Positions 37,964-47,153 of a stretch of 64,000 nucleotides of DNA are shown here, in pieces. This DNA comes from Taibaiella sp. (GTDB lineage: Bacteria; Bacteroidota; Bacteroidia; Chitinophagales; Chitinophagaceae). The translations under genes were made by a program, and so were the position numbers. Within the stretch, counting starts at the first letter, position 1. Every line of letters begins with the position of its first letter. The DNA lies in the NCBI GenBank assembly GCA_019739295.1, contig JAHHDV010000026.1, forward strand, positions 1 to 64,000, in the 5' to 3' direction. A model generated the notes under the pieces. That model was not told the origin of the DNA. It was given only the letters and a program-made list of their open reading frames with translations, and made no database searches.

Positions 37964-38662
37964 ATGATAGATATTGTTGCAGGTCCATATAAATCTTTTT
38001 TGGATATTTTTTTTCCAAAATTGTGCATCGCATGCAGGCAGAATAAAGTCGGTACAAATGCCATATGTATAGAATGCCTGGCTGCGCTTCCGCATATAGA
38101 TGAAAGCCTGGTGCCGCATCCTGCAGATCAAAGATTACAGCATAGGTTTGATTATCATAAAGCTTTTTCCCTGTTTTATATGAACAAAGATGGGAAAATG
38201 CACCGTATCCTTCACCAGATTAAATACAGGTACAGAAAAGATGCAGCCTTGGAGATGGGAGAAATTTTTGCTGTATGTGTAAGCCGGTACTTTGAACATA
38301 GAATGGATGCTGTGCTCGCTGTACCCATTCATCAAAAGAAACAGATCAGGAGGGGATATAACCAGTCTCATATTTTGGCACAATCCGTGTCAGACAAGTT
38401 GAACATACCTTTTTTAAAAGATGCATTGGTGAAAACGATGCATACCCCTTCCCAAACCCGGAAAACAAGAACCGAACGCATTCAGAATATTGAAGGCTCT
38501 ATTGCTCTGAATGAACAGCCGGACCTAAAAGATAAAAAAGTATTGCTGATCGATGATGTGCTCACTACCGGGAGTACCCTGGAAGTTTGCGGGAAAGTGC
38601 TCCTGGATATTCCCGGACTGGAACTGAATATAGCCACCTTAACATTGGCAACTGATGCCTGA
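37964..38662 (+). CDS. comF: ComF-family phosphoribosyltransferase-like protein
   Basis: The 232-residue protein contains the N-terminal zinc-finger-like Cys set (CIACRQNKVGTNAICIECL), the conserved middle HRILHQIKYRYRKDAALEMG, PIHQKKQIRRGYNQS, and a PRPP-binding loop VLLIDDVLTTGSTLE. ComF proteins link to DNA uptake in competent bacteria, but many are of unknown cellular role. Complete, single gene, divergent from the PKD protein gene. Confidence 0.9.
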   Translation: MIDIVAGPYKSFLDIFFPKLCIACRQNKVGTNAICIECLAALPHIDESLVPHPADQRLQHRFDYHKAFSLFYMNKDGKMHRILHQIKYRYRKDAALEMGEIFAVCVSRYFEHRMDAVLAVPIHQKKQIRRGYNQSHILAQSVSDKLNIPFLKDALVKTMHTPSQTRKTRTERIQNIEGSIALNEQPDLKDKKVLLIDDVLTTGSTLEVCGKVLLDIPGLELNIATLTLATDA

Positions 38663-38718
38663 CGGTAAATGATCCAAATTTGATCATGAAAAAAACCGGG
38701 AAGATAAAACAGTAAAAA

Positions 38719-39871
38719 ATGAATAAAAAGCTGAAATGGTTGTTGATACTGGGCTTGCTCACGGCCATAGTCATTTATCTGGATGCCTGCAAATTGGGGA
38801 GGTTTGTTTACTATAATTTTTCCGATATCACGGACTACAGGATTTTTCCTTCAAGAGCACTGAAGCAGTCAGATCATCCTTTTCATTTTCCGATAGCGGC
38901 AAATCCGGGTATTCCGGAAGTGAATAGATATTTTCCCGGAAAGGTCCTGGAAAGATTGGAGCGAGGCATTGGAGGAATCGAATACTGTTGCATTCCTGAT
39001 CATCAGGAATGACAGTATCCGCCTGGAGCAATACGCCAATGAATATGAAGCATCCTCCCCCATAGCTTCATTCTCTATGGCTAAATCTTTCACCTCGGTG
39101 CTCATCGGTATGGCCATAGAGGATGGGTGGATCCAATCCGAAGAGGATCTGGTGATCCGCTATATCCCGGAGTTAAAAGACAATGGATTCGAACAGGTTA
39201 CGATCAGGCATTTGTTGCAGATGACATCGGGACTGGACTTCAATGAAAGTTATTACAGCCCGTTCAGCGAAGCTGCAGATTTCTATTACGGTACCAGGCT
39301 GCGCCGGGCTATCCTTAATTTAAAGCTGAAAAATCCTCCCGGTATACAATTTGAATACACCAGCGGTAATACCCAGTTACTGGGTCTTGTCCTGGAGCGT
39401 GCACTCAGGGACAGGACCATAAACACAGTATCTTCAGGAGAAAATCTGGACACCGTTACAGATGGAGTATGATGCCAGCTGGAGCATAGACCGGAAGGAA
39501 GGAGGAATAGAGAAAACTTTTTGCTGTATCAACGCCCGGGCAAGGGATTTTGCCAAGATGGGGCCGGCTGCTGGTCCATCATGGCCTGTGGAATGAACAG
39601 GTCATTATTCCGCCTGACTGGATGAGTAAGATAGAAGGAACAGATACCCGGGAAGCTGGTGTCTGTGACCTACCAGTATCAGTTCTGGAAAGGGTCTTTA
39701 GGGCAGGATTATATGGCGAGGGGTCACCTGGGCCAGTTTATATACGTTCATCCTGAGCTAGCCCTGGTCATCGTCCGCTTAGGAAAAGACCAAGGAGATG
39801 TGGTCTGGCAGCAGGTTTTCGAGCGGATAGCTGTTTTTTATTCGAAAGCGGGTTCCTCAGGCGGCCAATAG
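38719..39871 (+). CDS. Serine hydrolase (class C beta-lactamase-like), four frameshifts
   Basis: Four overlapping frames together make one beta-lactamase-fold hydrolase of about 380 residues. An N-terminal anchor (LKWLLILGLLTAIVIYLDA) suggests membrane or periplasmic location. The active-site motif S-x-x-K is visible as FSMAKSFTS, followed by RHLLQMTSGLDF and the Tyr motif region FEYTSGNTQLLG. The breaks lie near 38957-38966, 39421-39423, 39561-39565 and 39658-39659. Removing one base at each gives a continuous protein (LEEALEESNTVAFL; TITQYLQEKIWTPLQM; FAKMGRLLVHHG; REAVSVTYQYQFWKG). Such proteins may be D-amino-acid peptidases or esterases; resistance to beta-lactams cannot be inferred. Confidence 0.8.
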
Positions 39872-39997
39872 GAAAAGTCCGGGCAGGTAATTCGTTACTC
39901 CGTATAGCTAAATGAAATATTCATCGGAATGCCATAATAGTTGATAGGTGCATATTATATTTGCACTTCCAGAATATTCTGTTCATTTTTGAAATTT

Positions 39998-41175
39998 ATG
40001 CCCCAAGTTTCTTTTGATAATACTGAAATAGCTTTTCAATACAGAAGCAACCAGGAGCTGAAAAAGGCCCAGTTTCTTTTCAGCACTATGGCTTCTCCCA
40101 ATGCGGCCTCGCTGGGAATGTCCCTGGCCAAGTGGATCGTGAAATGGAATCTGCCCTTCAAGCAGGTGATTAAAAAACACCATTTACAGCCAGTTTTTGC
40201 GGAGGCGAGACATTAGAGGAGATCGCCCGGACCACAGAAAAACTGGAGCCTTACGGTATCGGCTTTTGCCTGGATTACGGTGTGGAGGGAGCTAATGGTG
40301 AAGCTGCCTTTGATGAAGCGGTACAGGCATTTGAAGAGACGATCCTTTTTTGCAGCCGGTAAAAAGAATATCCCTTTTATCCCGATCAAGGTGACCGGAT
40401 TTGCCGATTCGGTATTATTGGAAAAAATATCGGCCGGTAATACCCTTTCAGAACAAGAGACACAGGCGTGGAAACGTGTATACCGGAGAATCCATAAGAT
40501 ATGTGAACGGGCAGTTGCTCACCATCTTCATATCCTGGTAGATGCCGAAGAGAGCTGGTTACAGCAGGCTGTAGATGACCTGACGGACGATATGATGGCT
40601 GTCTTTAACAAAGAGAAGGTATATATCTTCAATACATATCAGTTGTACCGGCATGACCGTCTGGCCTTTATCAGGCACTCATTAGATAAGGCCAAAGCGA
40701 ATCAGTATTTATTGGGCGTGAAGATCGTAAGAGGTGCCTATATGGAGAAGGAAAGAGCCAGGGCTCTGGAAAAAGGGATACCTGTCCCCTATCCAGCCGG
40801 ATAAGGAAGCGACTGACAGGGATTATAATCTGGCGATCAGTTTTCTGTTTTGATCATTTAGACGCCCTGTCCTTATTTATTGGTACACACAATGAATACT
40901 CCAGCCTTAAAGGTGTGGAAGAAATGAATAAAAAACAACTGGAGCCTGCTGATCCCAGGGTGAGTTTCTCCCAACTTTACGGAATGAGCGATAATATTAC
41001 ATTTAATCTCGCAGCCGCAGGCTATAATGCTTCCAAATACCTGCCTTATGGTCCGCTCAGGGACGTGATTCCTTACCTGATGCGCAGGGCGCAGGAAAAT
41101 ACTTCTGTTGCCGGCCAGACCGGTCGCGAATTGTTTCTGATCAATAAAGAAATCAAAAGAAGGAAAAATGGCTAA
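39998..41175 (+). CDS. Proline dehydrogenase, five frameshifts
   Basis: FAD-dependent monofunctional proline dehydrogenase (proline to pyrroline-5-carboxylate). Start MPQVSFDNTEIAFQYRSNQE and segments CLDYGVEGANGEAAFDEAV, VTGFADSVLLEKISAGNTLS, ILVDAEESWLQQAVDDL, YLLGVKIVRGAYMEKERA and the C-terminal YLPYGPLRDVIPYLMRRAQE (FAD and substrate-binding end) are all conserved in Bacteroidota proline dehydrogenases. Five breaks occur: A6 at 40172-40177, T5 at 40194-40198, T6 at 40346-40351, C4 at 40786-40789 and T4 at 40841-40844; each is repaired by dropping one base from the run. The repaired product is about 390 residues, the usual size. Probably a functional gene with sequencing errors. Confidence 0.85.
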
Positions 41176-41209
41176 TGGTTAGGCAAGCCATTCCTGTCCG
41201 CCATTCCGG

Positions 41210-43066
41210 TCAGTATCCCCTGCCGGATTTGTTCTCTACCCAGTTGATGAAGGCTTTATTGGCTACGCGGTTTCCGCCCGGAGTCGGATAGTCGCCTGTG
41301 AAGTACCAGTCACCTGAGTTATAAGGGCAGGATTCATGAAGGCCTCCTATAGACTGGTAGATGATCTCCAGGTCCATTTTCAGGTTCTCCGGTTTTAACA
41401 ATGCAGCAATTTTTGTGCTGATTTCCTCAGCGGTGAAAAGCTCATAGATGCGTTTTACAAAGTTTTCCTTGTGCAAGGCTTTATGGTTTTGAGCATTGAT
41501 ACAGTCCCTGTAGACCTCAGCAATGATATGTTCCTGCTGGGTATCTTTCAGCAGCCCTATAGCTGCCTGGAAGGCTATGAAATCACCCATCCTGCTCATA
41601 TCTATACCATAACAGTCCGGATAGCGGATCTGTGGCGCAGATGATACGATGATGATTTTCCTGGGCTCCAGCCTGGCCAGCATATTGACAATACTCTGCT
41701 TCAGGGTGGTACCCCGCACGATACTGTCATCAGATGATGACCAGCGTATCTTCTCCCGGATTAACGGTGCCGTATGTGATGTCATATACGTGCTGTACCA
41801 TCTCATCCCTGCTCGAATCCTCAGTGATGAAAGTACGGAGCTTCACATCTTTCAGTGCTTACCTTTTCGATTCTTACCCTGCGGTTGATCAGCTCCCTGA
41901 TTTTCTTTGGCCGAATAGGTGTCTTTATTCTTGATGATGCGATCAGCTATGAGCACTTTCAGGTGATCTTCCAATCCTTTGATCATTCCATAGAAGGCAG
42001 TTTCAGCGGTATTGGGAATAAACGAGAAAATAGTATGCTTCAGGTCGCTGTTAATGGAATTCAGAACCTGCGGCACCAGCGCATTGCCGAGCGCCATCCT
42101 TTCTTTATAAATATCCGCATCAGAACCCCGGCTGAAATAAATCCTTTCAAAGCTGCAAGCGGTTTTAGGTGCCTCTTCCGCTACCTGCGATATACGGGCT
42201 TTTCCCTGGTTGTCCACGATAAAGGCATGTCCCGGAGGCAGTTCTTTAACATCTTCTATTCTGACATTAAAAGTAGTCATAATCGCAGGACGTTCCGAAG
42301 CTACGATAGCTACTTCCTCATCATAGTAATAGTAGGCAGGACGGATACCATGCTTATCCCGCATGACGAAGCTGTCTCCATTACCGATCAGCCCTCCGCA
42401 TACGTATCCGCCATCAAAATCCGCATTGGCTTTGGAAAGAACGGATTCCAGATTGATCGTACCCGGGTGATCCGTCTCATCCTCGCAGATATAGTGATAG
42501 ATAGTCTCGATCATCGCTGCCAGGTCACTGTCTTTATTGGAATCCAAAATGGATTTATCCTGATTGAACTTGGTAAATAATTCTTCTGTATTGACCAGGT
42601 TGAAGTTCCCGGCCATGGTCAATGTACGGCTCGGGTTGATGTCAGCCTTTACGAAAGGGTGGCAGAATTCCACATTGTTCTTTCCCTGTGTCCCATACCT
42701 CAGGTGACCCAGCATAGCTTCTCCCATGAACCTGAGGTAGCCTTTGAGCAGGCCAGGGTATTGGCGGATATCCGGATAGCTTTTTTCTATCTCAACTACT
42801 TCTTCATTCACTTTCTGGAAAATTTCCTTGATGGCTCCGGCCCCTGATACCCGAAGCCGGTGCATGAACTGAGAACCGGGTTCTGTATTGAGCTTCAGCG
42901 TGGCAATTCCGGCTCCGTCCTGGCCCCTGTTGTGCTGCTTTTCCATCAGGAGGTACAGTTTGTTCAGTCCGAAAAAGGCAGTACCATATTTTCTGTGGTA
43001 ATAAGAGATGGGTTTGAGTAAGCGGACATAGGCGAGACCGCATTCATGCTTGATAGCTTCTGACAT
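41210..43066 (-). CDS. purF: Amidophosphoribosyltransferase, three frameshifts
   Basis: First committed enzyme of purine synthesis. The N-terminal glutaminase domain starts MSEAIKHECGLAYVRLLKP with the nucleophile Cys9 after a short propeptide, then EKQHNRGQDGAG. The PRTase half carries the PRPP loop as LVIIDDSIVRGTTLKQS once repaired, and the end YFTGDYPTPGGNRVANKAFI. Breaks near 41901-41908, 41849-41857 and 41727-41736 each disappear when one base is removed, giving KIRELINRRVRIEKV, KDVKLRTFITEDSSRDEMVQ and LVIIDDS. The protein is about 615 residues, longer than E. coli PurF but standard for Bacteroidota. Loss of this gene would cause purine auxotrophy, which argues for sequencing error. 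Confidence 0.93.
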
Positions 43067-43073
43067 AGGCCTG

Positions 43074-43081
43074 CAAAGTTA
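43074..43081 (-). promoter_or_regulatory. Bacteroidota -7 element (TAACTTTG) of purF
   Basis: The minus strand reads TAACTTTG 8 bases before the purF ATG, with a TTG about 18 bases further upstream, implying a very short leader. Confidence 0.5.
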
Positions 43082-43231
43082 CTCCCCTTTTTATAATTTC
43101 AATTTATAGACTTAAAGATTTTTTCTAAGATGATATCGGGCATTGATGACACGGAAATGTAAAAATTACATTAAATATCCCCAAAAAGGGCAGGTTTTAA
43201 TTTTTATATTACAAAATTAGTAAATACTCCT

Positions 43232-43239
43232 TATTTTTG
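43232..43239 (+). promoter_or_regulatory. Bacteroidota -7 element (TATTTTTG)
   Basis: Exact TAnnTTTG match 58 bases before the ATG at 43297 of the CNNM/CorC gene. Confidence 0.45.
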
Positions 43240-43296
43240 CAGGGAAGAGGAAGTTATACAGAATGTAATTTCCGATTCCGCCGGTAAGAAAGACCA

Positions 43297-44703
43297 ATGA
43301 ACATTCGCCCGGTGATTTCTTTACGAATATATTACCATATGGACGCGGACCCCTTATCGGCAATGATGCTCTTGGAAGCATCTCCTTCACCAGACATTTC
43401 AGTCTATAAAATTCTCCTCACCTTATTTCTCGTTCTTTTAAACGGATTCTTTGTAGCTGCTGAGTTTGCTATTGTGAAAGTACGCATGTCCCAGGTAGAA
43501 GTTCAAAAAGGCATCAACCAGGGCCTTGCCAAAGCTGCCAAGTCCATCTTAGGACAGCTGGACGGTTACCTGGCGGCTACCCAGCTGGGAATTACCTTAG
43601 CCAGCCTTGGTCTCGGATGGATCGGAGAAAGCGTCATGGAAGCCATTATTATCAATACGCTGGGCAGCTGGATTTCCCCCGAGACCGCGCATGCCATATC
43701 CCTTCCGGTGGGTTTCGCGATCATTACGGTATTACATATTGTATTCGGTGAGCTGGCTCCTAAATCACTGGCGATCCGATATCCTACCAATACTACCTTC
43801 TTTGTGGCCTGGCCATTGAAGCTGTTCTACATCATCATGAAGCCATTCATCTTTATCTTGAATGGTTTTGCCAATATTATCCTGAGAATATTCGGCATCA
43901 AGCCGATTCACGGCTCAGAGATACACTCTGAAGAAGAGCTGAGAATGATCATCACAGAGAGCCATGAAGGTGGTGCAATTGAAGAGACAGAACGGGAATT
44001 GATCCAGAATGTATTTGATTTTGATGATCGCAGGGTATTGAATATCTATACGATGCGCAAGAACATTTCTGCCATCGATATCAGTATTTCTGTAAAAGAA
44101 GCGCTGGATTTTGCAATAAAAGAGGGTTATTCCAGGTACCCGGTATATGAAGAAGACCTGGATAATATCAAAGGATTACTGTACACCAAGGACCTGATGA
44201 AGACGCTTATGGTCTCCAAGTCCGATCAACAGAGCATTCAGCCATTGCTGCGCAAAGCTTATTACATCTCTGAAAATTCCAAGATTAAAAATGTATTGAA
44301 GGATTTTCAAAGCAAGCATATCCAGATGGCTTTGGTTACCAATGAGATCGGTGAGTTTACAGGTATCGTGACGATGGAAGATATCCTGGAAGAGCTGGTG
44401 GGTGAGATCCAGGATGAATATGACAATGAAAAGCCGATAGTGGAACAGATCGACAGCCAGACATTCGTCGTCAGCGCCCATTCCAACCTTACGGACATCA
44501 ATAAATATATTCCCCACAGGCTGGAAGAAGGAGAGCATTATGATACCCTGTCCGGGTTGATAGCGGATAAGGTGGAAGATAAAGAATTGAGGGAAGGAGA
44601 GATCATCGGGCTGAACGGTTATGAGGGCCGCATATTGAAAATGTACCGAAATTCGGTAGAAACGATAGAGCTGAAGGTGAAGAATGAGGAAGGTATAGAT
44701 TAG
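43297..44703 (+). CDS. CNNM (DUF21)/CBS/CorC-type membrane protein
   Basis: The 468-residue protein has an N-terminal DUF21/CNNM membrane domain with four helices and the conserved LLNGFFVAAEFAIVKVR start and GELAPKSLAIRYP motif, two CBS domains (beginning VLNIYTMRKNISAID and ending MALVTNEIGEFTGIVTMEDI), and a C-terminal CorC/HlyC domain. This family includes magnesium/sodium transporters (MpfA-like) and is often mislabelled hemolysin. The exact start is uncertain; ATG 43339 would remove a nonconserved 14-residue extension. A strong terminator follows. Confidence 0.9.
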   Translation: MNIRPVISLRIYYHMDADPLSAMMLLEASPSPDISVYKILLTLFLVLLNGFFVAAEFAIVKVRMSQVEVQKGINQGLAKAAKSILGQLDGYLAATQLGITLASLGLGWIGESVMEAIIINTLGSWISPETAHAISLPVGFAIITVLHIVFGELAPKSLAIRYPTNTTFFVAWPLKLFYIIMKPFIFILNGFANIILRIFGIKPIHGSEIHSEEELRMIITESHEGGAIEETERELIQNVFDFDDRRVLNIYTMRKNISAIDISISVKEALDFAIKEGYSRYPVYEEDLDNIKGLLYTKDLMKTLMVSKSDQQSIQPLLRKAYYISENSKIKNVLKDFQSKHIQMALVTNEIGEFTGIVTMEDILEELVGEIQDEYDNEKPIVEQIDSQTFVVSAHSNLTDINKYIPHRLEEGEHYDTLSGLIADKVEDKELREGEIIGLNGYEGRILKMYRNSVETIELKVKNEEGID

Positions 44704-44730
44704 TTCTTTACCTGAACAAATATATCAGGA

Positions 44731-44770
44731 TATAACCTGGCGGGAAGACCGCCAGGTTATATTTTTTTTT
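44731..44770 (+). terminator. Rho-independent terminator of the CNNM/CorC gene
   Basis: A 13-bp stem TATAACCTGGCGG / CCGCCAGGTTATA with loop GAAGA is followed by a run of about ten T. Confidence 0.93.
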
Positions 44771-44872
44771 TGGGAAACAGCTTATATTATTGCGTTTTTT
44801 TAATATCAAAAGTACTGCCTGGGATTACGGGTTTCCCACATTTTTGAAGTAACTTGCAGCTTAAAAAAACAA

Positions 44873-45193
44873 ATGAAAAGTATGTTCAGCTGGTTCAGAA
44901 CCGTGGCATTCTGGGAAGGGGTTTCCTATGTGGTCTTGTTGATCAATATGATACTCATCAAGAATATCAATCCGGAATTAGGACAGTCCCTTGTGTTCCC
45001 CATTGGGATGGCACATGGCGTGCTGTTTGTAGCCTACCTGATCCTGGCTTTAATGGTAAAGATCAATTACGATCGATCATTCGGATGGATGGTGATTGCT
45101 GCTCTTGTATCTGTGGTTCCATTTGGCACTTTTATCATGGAGAAAAAATGGAAACAGGAAGAGCTGGCCTGGAATGCCTCTTCAGTAAAATAA
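44873..45193 (+). CDS. DUF3817 membrane protein
   Basis: A 106-residue protein with three membrane segments and the DUF3817 pattern: FRTVAFWEGVSYVVLL at the start, a middle IGMAHGVLFVAYLILALM, and a last helix MVIAALVSVVPFGTFIMEKK. The family is uncharacterised, often fused to or next to transporters. It lies 80 bases upstream of paaB where paaA would be expected. Confidence 0.85.
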   Translation: MKSMFSWFRTVAFWEGVSYVVLLINMILIKNINPELGQSLVFPIGMAHGVLFVAYLILALMVKINYDRSFGWMVIAALVSVVPFGTFIMEKKWKQEELAWNASSVK

Positions 45194-45273
45194 TTGGGGG
45201 TATAAAGAAAAATTTTATCTTTACCCGTACAGGAAATGCATAAAATCTTGAAAACAAATCATATCAAATAGTT

Positions 45274-45561
45274 ATGGATAAAAAAGAATGGCCGTTGTGG
45301 GAGGTCTTTATCAGGAGCAAGACAGGATTGGATCATAAGCATGTAGGCAGTCTGCATGCTGCAGATGCCGAGATGGCAATCGAAAATGCCAGGGATGTAT
45401 ATACCAGGAGAATGGAAGGAGTCAGCATCTGGGTGGTGGAAAGTAAATATATTCATGCATCCAATCCGGATCAGGCGACAGAGTTCTTTGATCCCGCCAA
45501 TGATAAAGTATATCGCCATCCTACATTCTACAATCTTCCTGAAGAGCTCAAGCATATGTAA
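45274..45561 (+). CDS. paaB: 1,2-phenylacetyl-CoA epoxidase subunit B
   Basis: A 95-residue PaaB: WPLWEVFIRSKTGLDHKHVG, then LHAADAEMAIENARDVYTRR, and the end YRHPTFYNLPEELKHM are the family signatures. PaaB is the small bridging subunit of the phenylacetyl-CoA epoxidase PaaABCE, which adds oxygen to the aromatic ring. The catalytic di-iron subunit PaaA is normally encoded immediately upstream, but a DUF3817 gene stands there instead. paaC follows after 36 bases. Confidence 0.92.
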   Translation: MDKKEWPLWEVFIRSKTGLDHKHVGSLHAADAEMAIENARDVYTRRMEGVSIWVVESKYIHASNPDQATEFFDPANDKVYRHPTFYNLPEELKHM

Positions 45562-45597
45562 AGTCTCTTCGTTATTTATCTCATCAAATCAGCCTAT

Positions 45598-46434
45598 ATG
45601 CCAACTATGATCAGCATTCCTTATATCCATTATATCCTGCAGTTTGCCGATAATGCTTTAATGAACGGGCACCGTATCAGCGAATGGTGCGGGCACGGAC
45701 CTGTTTTGGAGCAGGATATAGCCCTGATCAATACAGCCCTGGATCATATAGGTCAGGCGAGAAACTTCTATCAATATGCGGCAGAACTTACCAACCAATT
45801 GCCGCAAGAAGAGAAGCTCAGGTTGTTTATGTCCAATGCGATCAACCAGAAGCTGGCATCCGGCAGTGATATAACGGAAGATGACCTGGCATATCTCCGT
45901 GATGCCTGGGATTACAGAAATATATTGCTGCTGGAGCAACCCAATGTGGACTGGGCATATACTGTTATCCGGTCGTTTTTCTATGATCAGTTTACCAATC
46001 TTGTCTATGCGCAGCTGATCCATGCGAAAGACGAAAGACTGGCTGCTATTGCTGAAAAATCTTTGAAAGAGAGTAAATACCACAAGAAGTGGAGCAGTGA
46101 ATGGGTGATCCGGCTGGGTGATGGTACTGAAGAAAGCCATCAGCGCATCATCACTGCATTAGAAGAAAGATGGAACTATTCCGGTGAGTGCTTTATAGAT
46201 TCCGAAGCGGACAGGTATGCCACTACATTAAACCAGGTAGGACTTCCTTCCGGGCTCAGGGCAGAATGGAACAACAATGTCTTTGAAATTTTTAACGAAG
46301 CGACCATCGATCTCCCGGATACAAAAGTCTGGATGCATGAAGGTGGGAAAACCGGGACACATTCGGAACACCTCGGTTATATCCTTGCCGATCTTCAATT
46401 TATGCAGCGTGCTTACCCTGGCATGGAATGGTAA
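45598..46434 (+). CDS. paaC: 1,2-phenylacetyl-CoA epoxidase subunit C
   Basis: A 278-residue ferritin-like four-helix subunit. Conserved features: LGHRISEWCGHGP-type segment (here MNGHRISEWCGHGPVLEQD), IALINTALDHIGQARNFYQY, RNILLLEQPNVDWAYTVIRS and the end RTGKTGTHSE...AYPGMEW-like GGKTGTHSEHLGYILADLQ. PaaC is the structural, non-catalytic partner of PaaA. It is complete, but paaD and paaE do not follow: 121 noncoding bases separate it from a convergent acetyltransferase gene. Either paaA, D and E lie elsewhere or the operon has been split. Confidence 0.93.
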   Translation: MPTMISIPYIHYILQFADNALMNGHRISEWCGHGPVLEQDIALINTALDHIGQARNFYQYAAELTNQLPQEEKLRLFMSNAINQKLASGSDITEDDLAYLRDAWDYRNILLLEQPNVDWAYTVIRSFFYDQFTNLVYAQLIHAKDERLAAIAEKSLKESKYHKKWSSEWVIRLGDGTEESHQRIITALEERWNYSGECFIDSEADRYATTLNQVGLPSGLRAEWNNNVFEIFNEATIDLPDTKVWMHEGGKTGTHSEHLGYILADLQFMQRAYPGMEW

Positions 46435-46555
46435 GGAAACAGGGAGGGCAAACGTCAGGAGGAAGTAAAGCGCCGGTAGCTGGAAAGAGTATTTTGCTGC
46501 GAGATCCGGGAGACAGGCATGCGTACCTATAATCCTATCTCTTACTTTACAGGTT

Positions 46556-47131
46556 TTATCTGGTATGATGTGGACTGTACCTGTTCAGGTATTCTTCCCT
46601 GATTAATCCTGCCAGGTACTGATCTTTCAGTATCCCGTGGAGCATAAAGGACTTCCGGATATAACCTTCTATCTTGAACCCTAATTTATCTGCAATACGT
46701 TCACTGGCTGTATTTTCAGGAAGAAAATACAATTGTACCTTTTCCATTTCCAATTCACTGAATGCATAGCTGAGCAAGACCTCCGCACATCGGGTAGTCA
46801 TACCTTTATTGCTGTGTGCCTGACTGATCCAGTACCCCATATGAATACATTTGGTCTCGTGGATCCAATCATACAAAGCGATGCTTCCTATTATTTTCCC
46901 CTTAAGGAAGATAACGAAAGTAATTCCTTTCAGGTCTGCAGTTCGCTGATGGCAGGTTTGGATGAACTTCCGGGCGTCATCTATTTGCTTCATCTGATCT
47001 ACCCAATTGAGGTAGCGCCTGAGATGGTCCCGGTTCTGCTCAATCTGTTCGAAAAGGACGGCTGCATCATTGTCCCCGATCTGCCTGAGCCAGAGCTCAT
47101 CGTTGACTTCCAGTCGTACGGCTGTACTCAT
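46556..47131 (-). CDS. GNAT N-acetyltransferase, RimJ/RimL type
   Basis: A 191-residue acetyltransferase. The RimL-like start LRQIGDNDAAVLFEQIEQNR is followed by GSIALYDWIHETKCIHMGYW, the acetyl-CoA-binding region ISQAHSNKGMTTRCAEVLLSYA, and NTASERIADKLGFKIEGYIR. It most resembles YdaF/RimL enzymes that acetylate N-termini of ribosomal proteins or small metabolites; substrate unknown. It lies 20 bases downstream of the HerA-like gene on the same strand and may be co-transcribed. Confidence 0.9.
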   Translation of the reverse strand: MSTAVRLEVNDELWLRQIGDNDAAVLFEQIEQNRDHLRRYLNWVDQMKQIDDARKFIQTCHQRTADLKGITFVIFLKGKIIGSIALYDWIHETKCIHMGYWISQAHSNKGMTTRCAEVLLSYAFSELEMEKVQLYFLPENTASERIADKLGFKIEGYIRKSFMLHGILKDQYLAGLIREEYLNRYSPHHTR

Positions 47132-47153
47132 TAAGGAAATGGTTTAAGCGGTT

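Noticed and set aside
38719..41908. Cluster of true pseudogenes
   Set aside because: Every break is a one-base insertion and the codons between breaks remain well conserved, including active-site motifs, so sequencing error is the simpler explanation.
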